Shown in pieces: positions 1-8,785 of a stretch of DNA of 64,000 bases. Within the stretch, counting starts at the first letter, position 1. Each line of letters begins with the position of its first letter. The DNA comes from Bacterioplanoides sp965219715. GTDB lineage: Bacteria > Pseudomonadota > Gammaproteobacteria > Pseudomonadales > Oceanobacteraceae. Location: contig NZ_OZ244785.1 of NCBI RefSeq assembly GCF_965219715.1, positions 4,712,001 through 4,776,000 on the forward strand, read 5' to 3'. Under the pieces are notes generated by a model. The model did not search any database. It was not told where the DNA came from and saw only the letters and a program-made list of their open reading frames with translations. The translations under genes were made by a program, and so were the position numbers.

Positions 1-250
1 CCTGCACCACAATCTCCCAGGCGGGTTTGGATAGGGCGTGGGTGTCGCGGCCGACAAACAGCGGGCCGTTAATACGGTTTTCTTTACGGTAATCAACCAC
101 CGCCTGGGCAATGGCAATAATATGTTGTTCGTTAAAGCTGCCTTTCAGGGAAGTGCCGCGATGGCCAGAGGTGCCAAACTTTACCGGTTTTAATGCTTCG
201 CCATTGATTTCGCTGGCGGCAAACAGGGTAAGAACAGAATCGTTAAACAT
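1..250 (-). CDS. pgm: Phosphoglucomutase, N-terminal part (runs off window)
   Basis: The first 83 codons of alpha-D-phosphohexomutase, which interconverts glucose 1-phosphate and glucose 6-phosphate in the cytoplasm and feeds UDP-glucose synthesis. The motif FGTSGHRGTS followed by FNEQHIIAIAQAVVDYR and GPLFVGRDTHALS is the N-terminal signature of the Pgm family. The ATG at 250 is chosen because AAGGA sits six bases upstream; an ATG at 256 abuts AAGGA directly, and an in-frame stop lies just upstream of it. The N-terminus is about 20 residues shorter than in E. coli Pgm. The gene reads leftward out of the window, divergent from the lipoprotein gene across about 280 bases in which no clear promoter was recognised. 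Confidence 0.9.
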   Translation of the reverse strand, partial: MFNDSVLTLFAASEINGEALKPVKFGTSGHRGTSLKGSFNEQHIIAIAQAVVDYRKENRINGPLFVGRDTHALSKPAWEIVVQ

Positions 251-532
251 CTTCATTCCTTGGAGTATTTAAATCGTGTGGCCTGCATCGTGATCTTGTT
301 GACCCGGTTATGACAGGTCGAATCGTGCGGCCAAAAAGTTTGGCGCCATTTTCTTACAAACGTTCGACAATGTCTTGTTTCTGCAAAATAAATCCCACAG
401 TTGTGCGCTAATCGACGAATTTGTCCTGATTGTGGCTATCTGGCTGTGGCCGACTGTTTTACCCTTGAGGCAGAAATCGGGAACCCGTCCTGATATTGGT
501 ATCTGAATTTAAATCGAGTTAAGCAGTCCGAT

Positions 533-2827
533 ATGAAAAACGTATTCTCTCCGTCGATTCTTTCTTTTGCGATTCTGGTTGCTGTGGCAGGCCTGAGCGG
601 TTGTGGCAGTGACGACTCTGAAAACAACAGCAATCCGGTGGCTGGTCAGCCTGATGATCAAACGGGCGGCGAAAAACCACCGGTGGTGGAAACGCCTAAA
701 CCTTGTGGTGCAGATACCCAACTGATTTTTCCGGCGCCATACAGCGCCACTTCAGCCAGCAGTATCACACTGCGGGGACGTAGCGGCTGTGATCAAATCA
801 CCGCGTTAACAGTGAACGGGGTTGCGGCAACCAGCAGCGACAACTTTGCCAACTGGCAGGTAAAAGTGCCGTTAACCGCAGGGCTGAACACACTCACCGC
901 CACCATTGCCGAGGGCGAGCAAAGCCAGCAGTTAGCCCTGGCAAAAATAGAATCCAACGAATTACTCTACAGTCCGGCAGACATCGTACTGAGCAGCGAT
1001 GAAAGCATTCTGTATATGATCGACGATTCCCGTCGTCAGGTGCTGGAGATCGATATGGCCAGCGGTGCACGAAAATTATTGTCGGCTGCAACCACCGAAG
1101 ATAACTATGCCTTTGGCAATATGGCCGGGCTGGTACTGGATGAAACCAACCAAAAGCTGTATCTCACCTCGCGCTATATCAAAGGTTTGAGCAGTAACGA
1201 AAGTTACAGCGGCATTATGGCCGTTGATCTGAAAAACGGCAGTCGCAGTTTAATTCTCGACCCTCAGGCTGCTGCCTCCAGCGACGATTTAATTCGCAAT
1301 GTCGATAGCCTGGTATACGACGCCCAACAGCAGCGTTTTTATCTGTCGACCCAGAGCGCGATTTACTGGACCAGTGCAACACCAAGCAGCAAGGTGCAGC
1401 TGTTATCGGATGGCAGCACTCCTGATGCCACCAACCCGTTCAGCCGTTATGCCAATTTACGCATGGTGCTCGACAGCAATAACCAGCGTTTAATTGTGTC
1501 GGACGACGGTAATGGTGGTGATGGCAGTCAGGTGCTGGCCGTCAATATCGATGCTAAAAGTGCTGATTTCGGTAAGCGCACAATTCTGCTGGCGACGGAC
1601 AAAGGTCTGAATCGTATTCAGGACATCAGCCTGCAGGACGCCACTACCGCATTAATTACCGATTTAAATCCGGACAACAGTGCGCTGCGAATTTATCAGC
1701 TGAACATTAAAGACAAGTCATTAAATCTGATTGTTGATAGCAGTACGGTGCAAAATCAACGTGCCATTAAAGACGAAGCGCGGACGTTTTATCAGCCATC
1801 AAAACAGCGACTGTTAATTTCTGCCGATCGCGCAAAATCGATAGTTGCGGTAGATATTTCGCAGAAAAATTATCGGCTGTTATTCAGCAATACCAATCCA
1901 ACAATCAGTCAACAGCCACAATTATTCGATGAATTATCCCGTAACGCGCTGGATGCCAAAAACGGCAAGTTGTATCTGGAAACGGACGATGAGCAGATTG
2001 TGCGTGTGAACCTGGCTAGCGGCGCACGTGAAGTGTTTATCGATAACCTTGCGTTAAGCGACGAGCATTATTCCAGCAACGCCATTGATTCGATGGGATT
2101 TGATGCGCAACAAAATGCGCTGATTATTACCGGTTATCAGCGCGACAATAATACTCGTGAAACCACTGGCTATGTTTGGGCATACAGCGCTGTTGATGGC
2201 ACAAAAACAGTCATTACCGACAACGCCAAAGACACTGGCTCAGAATTAAATCGCCCGTGGGATTGGGTAAGCCTGGACGCAGAATCCGGCATAGTGGTCG
2301 ACGATACCAGCTCGCCATCGCGTTATTACCGCACCAACCTGAGCAGCGGCCAGCGCAGCGAAATCAACGTTAACCTCAGTGGTGTGCCGGACCGGTTAGA
2401 AGTGGAAGACATGGAAATCAGCCAGAACAACAGCACGCTGTACGTCACCGACGATTCGAGCAATGCCGGGGTGTACGCCATTGATATCGCCAGCGGCAAA
2501 GCACGGGTAATTACCGATAGCACCACGCCGGACGATGGCAACGCCCTGCGCTTAAAAGACCCGGAAGCACTGGCTTTGGCCAGCGATGGCAAACACGTGT
2601 ACGTGGGTGATAACAGCGCCTCGGCGTTGTTTAAAGTGAACCTGGAGAGCGGTGCTCGCCAGGCGTTAATATACGACGCCAACACCTCCACCAACTCCTG
2701 GGCGGAGCGCATTCAGGGGATTGCCGTGGATCGCGATAAGCAGGTGTTGTACACCAGCTGCGAAAATGCCGAAGTGGTGTTAATGATGGATGAAGTCACC
2801 AACGAATGGGTAATGGTGGCGGAATAA
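533..2827 (+). CDS. Large lipoprotein, beta-propeller-like, unknown function
   Basis: 764 residues. The N-terminus is a lipoprotein signal: a hydrophobic segment ending in the lipobox LSGC at about residues 21-24, followed by GSDD, so it is probably anchored in the outer membrane. After a low-complexity Asn/Pro/Thr linker, the body has many repeated blocks of the type 'Y(L/V)xDDxxxxVYAIDxxSGxxR' (for example SGARKLL, SGAREVF, SGARQAL). These are typical of NHL/SMP-30-like beta-propellers that bind sugars or proteins. No enzymatic motif was recognised. It is a single gene ending in a strong terminator, with nothing in the neighbourhood to indicate its substrate. The lipoprotein call is firm; the propeller fold is inferred from the repeat pattern. 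Confidence 0.8.
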   Translation: MKNVFSPSILSFAILVAVAGLSGCGSDDSENNSNPVAGQPDDQTGGEKPPVVETPKPCGADTQLIFPAPYSATSASSITLRGRSGCDQITALTVNGVAATSSDNFANWQVKVPLTAGLNTLTATIAEGEQSQQLALAKIESNELLYSPADIVLSSDESILYMIDDSRRQVLEIDMASGARKLLSAATTEDNYAFGNMAGLVLDETNQKLYLTSRYIKGLSSNESYSGIMAVDLKNGSRSLILDPQAAASSDDLIRNVDSLVYDAQQQRFYLSTQSAIYWTSATPSSKVQLLSDGSTPDATNPFSRYANLRMVLDSNNQRLIVSDDGNGGDGSQVLAVNIDAKSADFGKRTILLATDKGLNRIQDISLQDATTALITDLNPDNSALRIYQLNIKDKSLNLIVDSSTVQNQRAIKDEARTFYQPSKQRLLISADRAKSIVAVDISQKNYRLLFSNTNPTISQQPQLFDELSRNALDAKNGKLYLETDDEQIVRVNLASGAREVFIDNLALSDEHYSSNAIDSMGFDAQQNALIITGYQRDNNTRETTGYVWAYSAVDGTKTVITDNAKDTGSELNRPWDWVSLDAESGIVVDDTSSPSRYYRTNLSSGQRSEINVNLSGVPDRLEVEDMEISQNNSTLYVTDDSSNAGVYAIDIASGKARVITDSTTPDDGNALRLKDPEALALASDGKHVYVGDNSASALFKVNLESGARQALIYDANTSTNSWAERIQGIAVDRDKQVLYTSCENAEVVLMMDEVTNEWVMVAE

Positions 2828-2846
2828 CCGCTGAGTGCGAGATGAT

Positions 2847-2880
2847 AAGCCGCTTTGGTGAGAGCCATGGCGGCTTTTTT
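2847..2880 (+). terminator. Rho-independent terminator after the lipoprotein gene
   Basis: AAGCCGC at 2847-2853 pairs with GCGGCTT at 2870-2876 and is followed by a T run. Confidence 0.85.
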
Positions 2881-2949
2881 GTTGGCCGTGATTGACCTTT
2901 ATCAGATAAAACTGACCTTTCTAACACTATTAAATTAGTTATTAATTCG

Positions 2950-2990
2950 TATAATCAACTCACTGATTTCAGGAGCAGAGCCCTGAAATC
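2950..2990 (+). promoter_or_regulatory. Putative -10 box and 26-bp inverted repeat upstream of the mazG-like gene
   Basis: A perfect TATAAT lies at 2950-2955; its -35 region is weak. Ten bases downstream GATTTCAGG (2965-2973) and CCTGAAATC (2982-2990) form a perfect 9-bp inverted repeat around an 8-base loop. Its position at the expected transcript start suits either an operator dyad or a 5' mRNA hairpin. There is no U run, so it is not an obvious terminator. The promoter call is inference. Confidence 0.45.
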
Positions 2991-3061
2991 GTGTCATTTA
3001 AGGAATCTGCAGTCGTAAGGAAGCGAAGTGTCCCCATCAGAAGTATTGTCAGGTAGCTACC

Positions 3062-3457
3062 ATGCAAGATCTTAATCAGTTGCAGGAGTACCTGCGCCAA
3101 TTCGCCAAAGAACGTGACTGGGATCAGTTTCATTCCCCCAAAAACCTTGCGATGGCTCTGAGTGTTGAAGTCAGTGAGCTGCTGGAAAACTTTCAGTGGT
3201 TAACTGAAGAACAGTCTTACACGCTGGACGATAAGCAACGAGAAGCCGTGATTGATGAAATTGCGGATGTACAGATATACCTGGCGAGGTTAGCAGACAA
3301 ACTGAATATCGACATCGGTGATGCTATTGCGCAGAAAACAGTAAAGAATGAAGCCAAGTACCCAGCAGATAAGGTGAAGGGCAGCTCAAAGAAATACACC
3401 GAATACCAGCAGGTGAATGAACCAAAAGCTGATCCTTTGGCGGATAAAAGCACATGA
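3062..3457 (+). CDS. MazG-like nucleotide pyrophosphohydrolase
   Basis: 131 residues. All-alpha NTP pyrophosphohydrolase of the MazG / RS21-C6 type, which hydrolyses (d)NTPs to (d)NMP and pyrophosphate. The metal-binding pattern is present: EVSELLENFQW (EVxE, about residues 39-49) and then DEIADVQIY (ExxD, about 70-78). The tail (KKYTEYQQ and a charged stretch) is variable in the family. It is too short to be the two-domain housekeeping MazG of about 260 residues. Its last four bases overlap the start codon of the following helicase gene (ATGA), implying translational coupling. This pairing suggests a defence or stress module rather than nucleotide-pool housekeeping. No strong Shine-Dalgarno is visible before the ATG. 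Confidence 0.85.
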   Translation: MQDLNQLQEYLRQFAKERDWDQFHSPKNLAMALSVEVSELLENFQWLTEEQSYTLDDKQREAVIDEIADVQIYLARLADKLNIDIGDAIAQKTVKNEAKYPADKVKGSSKKYTEYQQVNEPKADPLADKST

Positions 3458-5853
3458 TCGTCTATTCAGCTACGAAACAGCAATTCGTCGATGACGTTCG
3501 TGCAAATGCCATTGCTGACATCATAGAAGGTGAGGTGGCCCGAAAGCTGAACCGTAACTCGCCACGAAATGAGTTCATCTCGTGGCAGAATTCTCTGCAA
3601 TATATGTTCAACGTATTGCACGACCCGGATATTCCAGCCTCGGCTGGGGTATCTATCGAATACAATATTCCTTTAACCAATCGGCGCGTCGATTTTATCC
3701 TTACTGGTAAAGACGAAAATCGCCAAGATACCGCTGTAATTGTCGAACTAAAACAGTGGCAAGAAGCTAAAGTTACCAACAAAGACGCCATCGTGAAAAC
3801 CCGCTTTCAGCACGGTGAGCAGGAAACCAATCATCCGTCGTATCAGGCTTGGTCTTATGCTGCGCTGATAGAAGACTACAACCAAACTGTGCGTGACGAG
3901 GCCATTTCCTTGCAACCTTGTGCTTATCTGCACAATATGAAATCCGCTGATGCTATTAACGATAAGTTCTACGCCGAACATACTTCTAAAGCCCCGGTAT
4001 TTATCTCGCCTGATGCACTAAAACTAGCGGAGTTTTTAAAACAATCAGTAAAGTATGGCGATAGCGATAACATCATGTATCGCATCGAGCACGGCAAAAT
4101 AAAACCTAGTAAAAACCTGGCTGATGCTTTAGTTTCAATGCTGGACGGCAATCCGGAATTTCTGATGATAGACGAGCAAAAGCTAGTCTATGAAACTGCC
4201 CTTGATCTTGCGCATAAAGCCCAAAATGGCAACAAGCAAACTCTTATCGTGAAAGGTGGGCCTGGAACAGGAAAATCCGTCGTAGCCATCAACTTATTGG
4301 CCGAACTTACCAAGCGTGAATTATTAACCCAATACGTGTCTAAAAATGCTGCCCCTCGGGAAGTTTTTAAAAAAGTACTCACTGGTAGCCGTAAGAAAAC
4401 TCATATCGACAACCTATTTAAAGGCTCGGGAAGTTACATAGACACAACTAAAAACACCTTTGCAGCATTGCTGGTGGACGAAGCTCATCGGCTAAACGAA
4501 AAATCTGGCCTTTACAGCAACCTCGGCGAAAATCAGATAAAAGAGCTTATCAACGCCAGCCACTTCAATGTGTTTTTTATCGATGAAGCACAACGCGTCA
4601 CGCTAAAAGACATAGGCAGTGTCGAAACTATTAACTATTGGGCAGATAAGCTTCAATCTACGGTCACTGAACTGGATCTATCATCGCAATTTCGCTGCAA
4701 TGGCAGCGATGGTTACTTAGCTTGGATTGATAACACCCTACAAATTCGAGAAACCGCAAACACAACTTTAGAAGACATAGACTACGACGTAAAAGTCTTC
4801 GATGACCCCAATGAACTACGCAAAGCCATATTTAAGAAAAACCGTTTGAATAACAAAGCACGCATGGTTGCTGGTTATTGCTGGGAGTGGGCTAGCAAAA
4901 AAGATAAAGGTGCTATGGATATCTTCATTCCCGAGCATCGTTTTGAAGCGCAATGGAATTTAACCGATGATGGCAGTTTGTGGTTGATTGCTGAGAAATC
5001 TGTAGAACAAATTGGTTGTATTCACACCTGCCAAGGTTTAGAACTGGACTACATTGGCGTGATTATAGGTGACGACTTTGTAATTCGAAACGGTGAAGTC
5101 ATCATACAACCATTGGAGCACCCTAGTCGAGACAAAGCTCTGAGTGGTATTCGTGGTTGGCTTAAGGAAGAACCTAAAGCAGCTTTGGCTGCGGCAACGG
5201 AAGTGATTAAGAATACCTACCGCACACTTATGACTCGTGGTCAGAAAGGCTGCTTTATATACTGCACAGACCAAGAAACCCGAGAGTATTTCCATAAGAT
5301 AGCTAGCCGAAAAATCGACGGCGATGAGGGATTAGAAGTAGAGGAAAACACAACTTATAAAGGTTTAGATCTACCTGTTGTAAGTTTTGAAAAAGCAATT
5401 CCTTACGAAGGCTATGTACCTATTTTTGACTTAGAAGTTGCTGCTGGTGGCTTTAGTGATCAACAAGGGTTGGATAACCAAGAAGAGCATGACTGGGTAG
5501 AGTTACCAGAACACATCAAAACTACACAAGGGATGTTTGTTACACGTGTAGTAGGTGAGTCTATGAATAAACGAATTATCAACGGTTCTTGGTGCTTGTT
5601 TAAAGCCAATCCTGGCGGCACTCGCAATGGGAAAATTGTATTAGTACAGCATCGCGATATTGAAGATCCGGATCACGGTGGCACATATACAGTTAAAAAG
5701 TATCACAGCGAAAAAATAGAAGAAGCTGGTATGTTGGTTAATCAGCATATATTCCTAAAACCAGAAACCAATGCTTATGGTTATTCATCGATTGTTGTTG
5801 AAAACGATATCGATAGTTTAAATGTGATAGGTGAGCTTCTTGTTGTCTTGTGA
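3454..5853 (+). CDS. PD-(D/E)XK-like / DUF2075 helicase / S24 peptidase fusion protein
   Basis: 799 residues in three recognisable parts. Residues about 1-150 hold RRVDFILTGK followed by AVIVELKQW, the D...ExK arrangement of a PD-(D/E)XK nuclease. Residues about 260-640 form a superfamily-1-like NTPase of DUF2075 type, with Walker A GGPGTGKS (about 267-275), Walker B LLVDEAHRL (about 339), a second FIDEAQR and a late HTCQGLELDYIGV motif. Residues about 680-799 resemble the LexA/UmuD S24 peptidase. VVGESM puts the nucleophile at Ser703, and TYTVKKY puts the general base at Lys748. It overlaps the mazG-like gene by four bases. Predicted role: nucleic-acid-processing effector, perhaps regulated by self-cleavage. 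The domain calls are good; the function is inference. Confidence 0.8.
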   Translation: MIVYSATKQQFVDDVRANAIADIIEGEVARKLNRNSPRNEFISWQNSLQYMFNVLHDPDIPASAGVSIEYNIPLTNRRVDFILTGKDENRQDTAVIVELKQWQEAKVTNKDAIVKTRFQHGEQETNHPSYQAWSYAALIEDYNQTVRDEAISLQPCAYLHNMKSADAINDKFYAEHTSKAPVFISPDALKLAEFLKQSVKYGDSDNIMYRIEHGKIKPSKNLADALVSMLDGNPEFLMIDEQKLVYETALDLAHKAQNGNKQTLIVKGGPGTGKSVVAINLLAELTKRELLTQYVSKNAAPREVFKKVLTGSRKKTHIDNLFKGSGSYIDTTKNTFAALLVDEAHRLNEKSGLYSNLGENQIKELINASHFNVFFIDEAQRVTLKDIGSVETINYWADKLQSTVTELDLSSQFRCNGSDGYLAWIDNTLQIRETANTTLEDIDYDVKVFDDPNELRKAIFKKNRLNNKARMVAGYCWEWASKKDKGAMDIFIPEHRFEAQWNLTDDGSLWLIAEKSVEQIGCIHTCQGLELDYIGVIIGDDFVIRNGEVIIQPLEHPSRDKALSGIRGWLKEEPKAALAAATEVIKNTYRTLMTRGQKGCFIYCTDQETREYFHKIASRKIDGDEGLEVEENTTYKGLDLPVVSFEKAIPYEGYVPIFDLEVAAGGFSDQQGLDNQEEHDWVELPEHIKTTQGMFVTRVVGESMNKRIINGSWCLFKANPGGTRNGKIVLVQHRDIEDPDHGGTYTVKKYHSEKIEEAGMLVNQHIFLKPETNAYGYSSIVVENDIDSLNVIGELLVVL

Positions 5854-5935
5854 TGATTGAAAGGGAAATATAGTAATTAGTTGGTTTTAATTATTACGTT
5901 GTATGGCTTAATTTTAATGGATTTGGACGATCTTT

Positions 5936-7531
5936 ATGGATTTCTATGTGTTTAAACCTGGGCAGGCTATATCGATACCAGGGGAATCGAATGATTGGTT
6001 GTCAGATTTAGTAGTACTGAAAGCTATTGATTGGAATGACTATGGTTTCTACACAACATTTATAGTCAAATATTATGATGACGAATCAGTTGAACATGAA
6101 ATTGGTAGGGTAAGGATAGGTTTTAAGGGGCAGACCCATAGTCAGAAAATATTTGATGTCTTGCCTGAATGTTTTTCAGAGCTAGGTGCCGGCTATTTCT
6201 CATTAGGTGTTTCAGCAGAATACTACCAAAATTCAGGTGAGTTATTTGAATGTGAAGAAATATTGTCGAAGTTAAATGATATTGTGTTAAATCCTAAGCT
6301 TATTGATGAATATAGTGATGAAGATGTATTGAACGTTTCTTTACTTCGTTCAGCATCAATTACTACAGTGAAGGAAGAATACCCCCGTGTATTGGCAGGC
6401 CTACCAATTTTAACCGACTTTAAATTTGGATTTTATTGCGAAGGAGATAATGAAAGCTCTTATTCACTTGAGTTTGATGTAATTAAGCAATCATTACCAC
6501 CGAGTAATGTACATGCTGTTATTGGTAAAAATGGTGTAGGGAAGACGACTTTATTTAATCGCATGGTCGAAGCTGCGGTTGGTCGGGATGAGTCGGAAAA
6601 TAGCTATTTCTATAATCTACAAGGAATTTCAATATTTGAAAAAGAAAACCAAAGATTAGAGGTTGGTTATTTTAGTAGAGTATTGTCTGTTTCATTTAGC
6701 GCATTCGATACATTTAATTATCCAGAAGATGATGACTTTCCAGCAAAAGGTCCATGCTATTCATATCTCGGCTTGATCGACCAAAGAGGTCGAAGACTAA
6801 AGACTCATGATGAGATTTATACGGAGTTTGTCCAGTCAATCTCAGTGATGTTTTCGGATGTGGCTAGTTTGGGCGAGTGGCGGGACGTATCCGATGACCT
6901 GTCTAAGTCAAATAACTTTAATGGTTTTGAGTTTGAGGAGATTTTCAATGCTTTTGAACGTGCAGGTGGTGCATACGGCTATTTGGACAATGATGAAAAT
7001 GGCTTCTCGACGAAATTTCTAGGTGAAATTAGACCATTGTTAGAATCTTTAAGTTCAGGTCATTTTATTGTGATTCGCATTGTTGTTGAATTACTGAGGC
7101 GTATAGAGACTAAAACACTGGTCTTAATAGATGAGCCCGAAACACATTTGCATCCTCCTTTGTTATCTGCATTGATTAGGATAATTTCTAAAATCCTTCA
7201 TATGCGAAATGGAGTGGCAGTAGTCGCTACTCATTCTCCTGTCGTATTGCAGGAGCTCCCAAAGTCTTGTGTATGGAAAATTTATCGAACTGGAGATTCT
7301 TTCCTTGCTAATAGACCAAAAATAGAAACATATGGCGAAAATATCGGAACTTTGACAGAGGAGGTTTTCGGGTTGGATGTCAATAAGTCTGGTTTTATTG
7401 CTGAACTTGAGAAAGCTATAAGTGAAGGTGAATCATTTGATCAGATTGTTTCTGAGTTTGATGATCAGTTAGGTGTAGAGGCCCGCTTAGTTCTTAAAGC
7501 ATTAATTAGCTCTAGGAGCTCAAATAAATAA
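5936..7531 (+). CDS. Septu PtuA-like AAA/ABC-type ATPase
   Basis: 531 residues. SMC/ABC-type ATPase of the OLD/PtuA group. Walker A GKNGVGKTT is at about residues 197-205, the signature-like LSSGH at about 371-376, Walker B LVLIDEPETHLHPP at about 395-408 and the switch histidine in VVATHSP at about 430-436. The first ~180 residues have no recognised motif. Its stop overlaps by one base the ATG of an HNH nuclease gene (TAATG), the two-gene layout of Septu (PtuA ATPase plus PtuB nuclease). In Septu the ATPase complex is thought to control the nuclease. Base composition is clearly more AT-rich than the flanking core genes, which fits horizontal transfer. An alternative is another ATPase-HNH defence pair outside Septu. 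Confidence 0.75.
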   Translation: MDFYVFKPGQAISIPGESNDWLSDLVVLKAIDWNDYGFYTTFIVKYYDDESVEHEIGRVRIGFKGQTHSQKIFDVLPECFSELGAGYFSLGVSAEYYQNSGELFECEEILSKLNDIVLNPKLIDEYSDEDVLNVSLLRSASITTVKEEYPRVLAGLPILTDFKFGFYCEGDNESSYSLEFDVIKQSLPPSNVHAVIGKNGVGKTTLFNRMVEAAVGRDESENSYFYNLQGISIFEKENQRLEVGYFSRVLSVSFSAFDTFNYPEDDDFPAKGPCYSYLGLIDQRGRRLKTHDEIYTEFVQSISVMFSDVASLGEWRDVSDDLSKSNNFNGFEFEEIFNAFERAGGAYGYLDNDENGFSTKFLGEIRPLLESLSSGHFIVIRIVVELLRRIETKTLVLIDEPETHLHPPLLSALIRIISKILHMRNGVAVVATHSPVVLQELPKSCVWKIYRTGDSFLANRPKIETYGENIGTLTEEVFGLDVNKSGFIAELEKAISEGESFDQIVSEFDDQLGVEARLVLKALISSRSSNK

Positions 7532-8397
7532 TGAAGAGAATGAACCGCCCTCCATATAGTCATCAGCATGTCGCGCAAGTCGTAAAGGATTCTATGGATA
7601 TCGATAGGAGTACTTTACGGCCAATAATTGAAGATGAGTTGGAAAGACGAACATGGGTGTTAGTCGAAAATAGTTATACTACTTCAGCCAATCAAGGGAA
7701 TTTAACTACTTTGCACAGATGCAATGTCGGTACTAATCAAAATCCTCAGGGGGTTTTGGGTAGTTTGACGAAAAGCAATATGATTGCTCTATATGAGGAT
7801 TACTTTCGAAAAAAAACTGAGCCTAGAGCTATTTATGATTCGATCCAGAATTTAGCTGAAGATGAATGTCCATATTGTGCGGGACTTAGTTCAGATGTTG
7901 ATACACTTGATCATTATTTACCTAAGAAAGTTTATCCTCGTTTCTCAATTCTTCCTGTAAACCTTGTTCCTTCTTGCTCTAGTTGTAATCGTATAATGCA
8001 AGCCGCTTCCTCGGATGAGCTTGGAGAGCAGTTTTTACATCCTTATACAGATGCAGATCATTTTTTTCAGAATCAGTGGCTCTTTGCGACATATAACATG
8101 GGAGCAGGTGATCTGGAGTACTTTGTTGATCCTCCAGATAGTTGGAATGAAGATGATAAAAGAAGAGTCGACTATCATTTCCGAGAGTTGGAGTTAGAAC
8201 AACGATTACGAAAGAGAGCGGAGCGCGAAGTCGCAGGGGGGATTCGCCTGTTTGAGAAATATCGAGAAAGGAATCCTTCACTAACGATTCAAGAAGCCAT
8301 TGATGATGCGTTTTCAGTTTGGATAGAGGTTGAATTCGTGAACCACTGGAAAAGGGTTGCATATTTGGCTTTAGCAGAGGCAGTACTGGCTTGTTAG
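7531..8397 (+). CDS. Septu PtuB-like HNH endonuclease
   Basis: 288 residues. A zinc-stabilised HNH nuclease: CPYCAG (about 113-118), DHYLPKK carrying the catalytic His (about 126-132), then NLVPSCSSCNR (about 143-153), which supplies the second CxxC and the Asn. The C-terminal half is helical and charged, with no further motif. Translation is coupled to the upstream ATPase gene (1-base overlap), and no third gene follows in the unit. The HNH core and the partner ATPase support a PtuB-type DNA-degrading effector. Cleavage target and trigger are not visible. No terminator was seen in the 124 bases downstream. Confidence 0.75.
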   Translation: MKRMNRPPYSHQHVAQVVKDSMDIDRSTLRPIIEDELERRTWVLVENSYTTSANQGNLTTLHRCNVGTNQNPQGVLGSLTKSNMIALYEDYFRKKTEPRAIYDSIQNLAEDECPYCAGLSSDVDTLDHYLPKKVYPRFSILPVNLVPSCSSCNRIMQAASSDELGEQFLHPYTDADHFFQNQWLFATYNMGAGDLEYFVDPPDSWNEDDKRRVDYHFRELELEQRLRKRAEREVAGGIRLFEKYRERNPSLTIQEAIDDAFSVWIEVEFVNHWKRVAYLALAEAVLAC

Positions 8398-8521
8398 GTG
8401 TTATTACTTGCTCCCCTCGCAGCACAATATACTTCCTTAACGTTGCTATGGAGCCTTACCTTGATTAATCTCAGCTGTGGTAGAATTTAAATCGCTACTC
8501 TTCATTTCTCCCTAAACTCCT

Positions 8522-8785
8522 ATGAGACTCTCCAAAGCCCTGATTTACTTCGCTGCACTCATTCTACTCACCATTGGTGCCAGTAAACTCACTCTGTACC
8601 TGGAAGAGTCCCCGGGTGGTATCAACGGTGTATTTGCTGAGCTTGGTACCTTCAATGTGGTTGTGCTGTTCTGTCTGCCATTAATGGCGGTGGTGTTCTC
8701 TGTGTACCCGCCGCTGATGTATCCGTTTGTGGTTATTGGCTATCCTTTTATGTGGCTATGGCGAAAAATCAAAGGCGGTCGTTAA
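8522..8785 (+). CDS. Small two-TM membrane protein, unknown
   Basis: 87 residues with two hydrophobic segments (about 6-24 and 45-78, the second long enough for one or two passes) and a basic C-terminus (WRKIKGGR), suggesting an inner-membrane protein. No family was recognised. Its TAA overlaps the ATG of the next gene (TAATG), so the two are probably translated together. Confidence 0.65.
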   Translation: MRLSKALIYFAALILLTIGASKLTLYLEESPGGINGVFAELGTFNVVVLFCLPLMAVVFSVYPPLMYPFVVIGYPFMWLWRKIKGGR

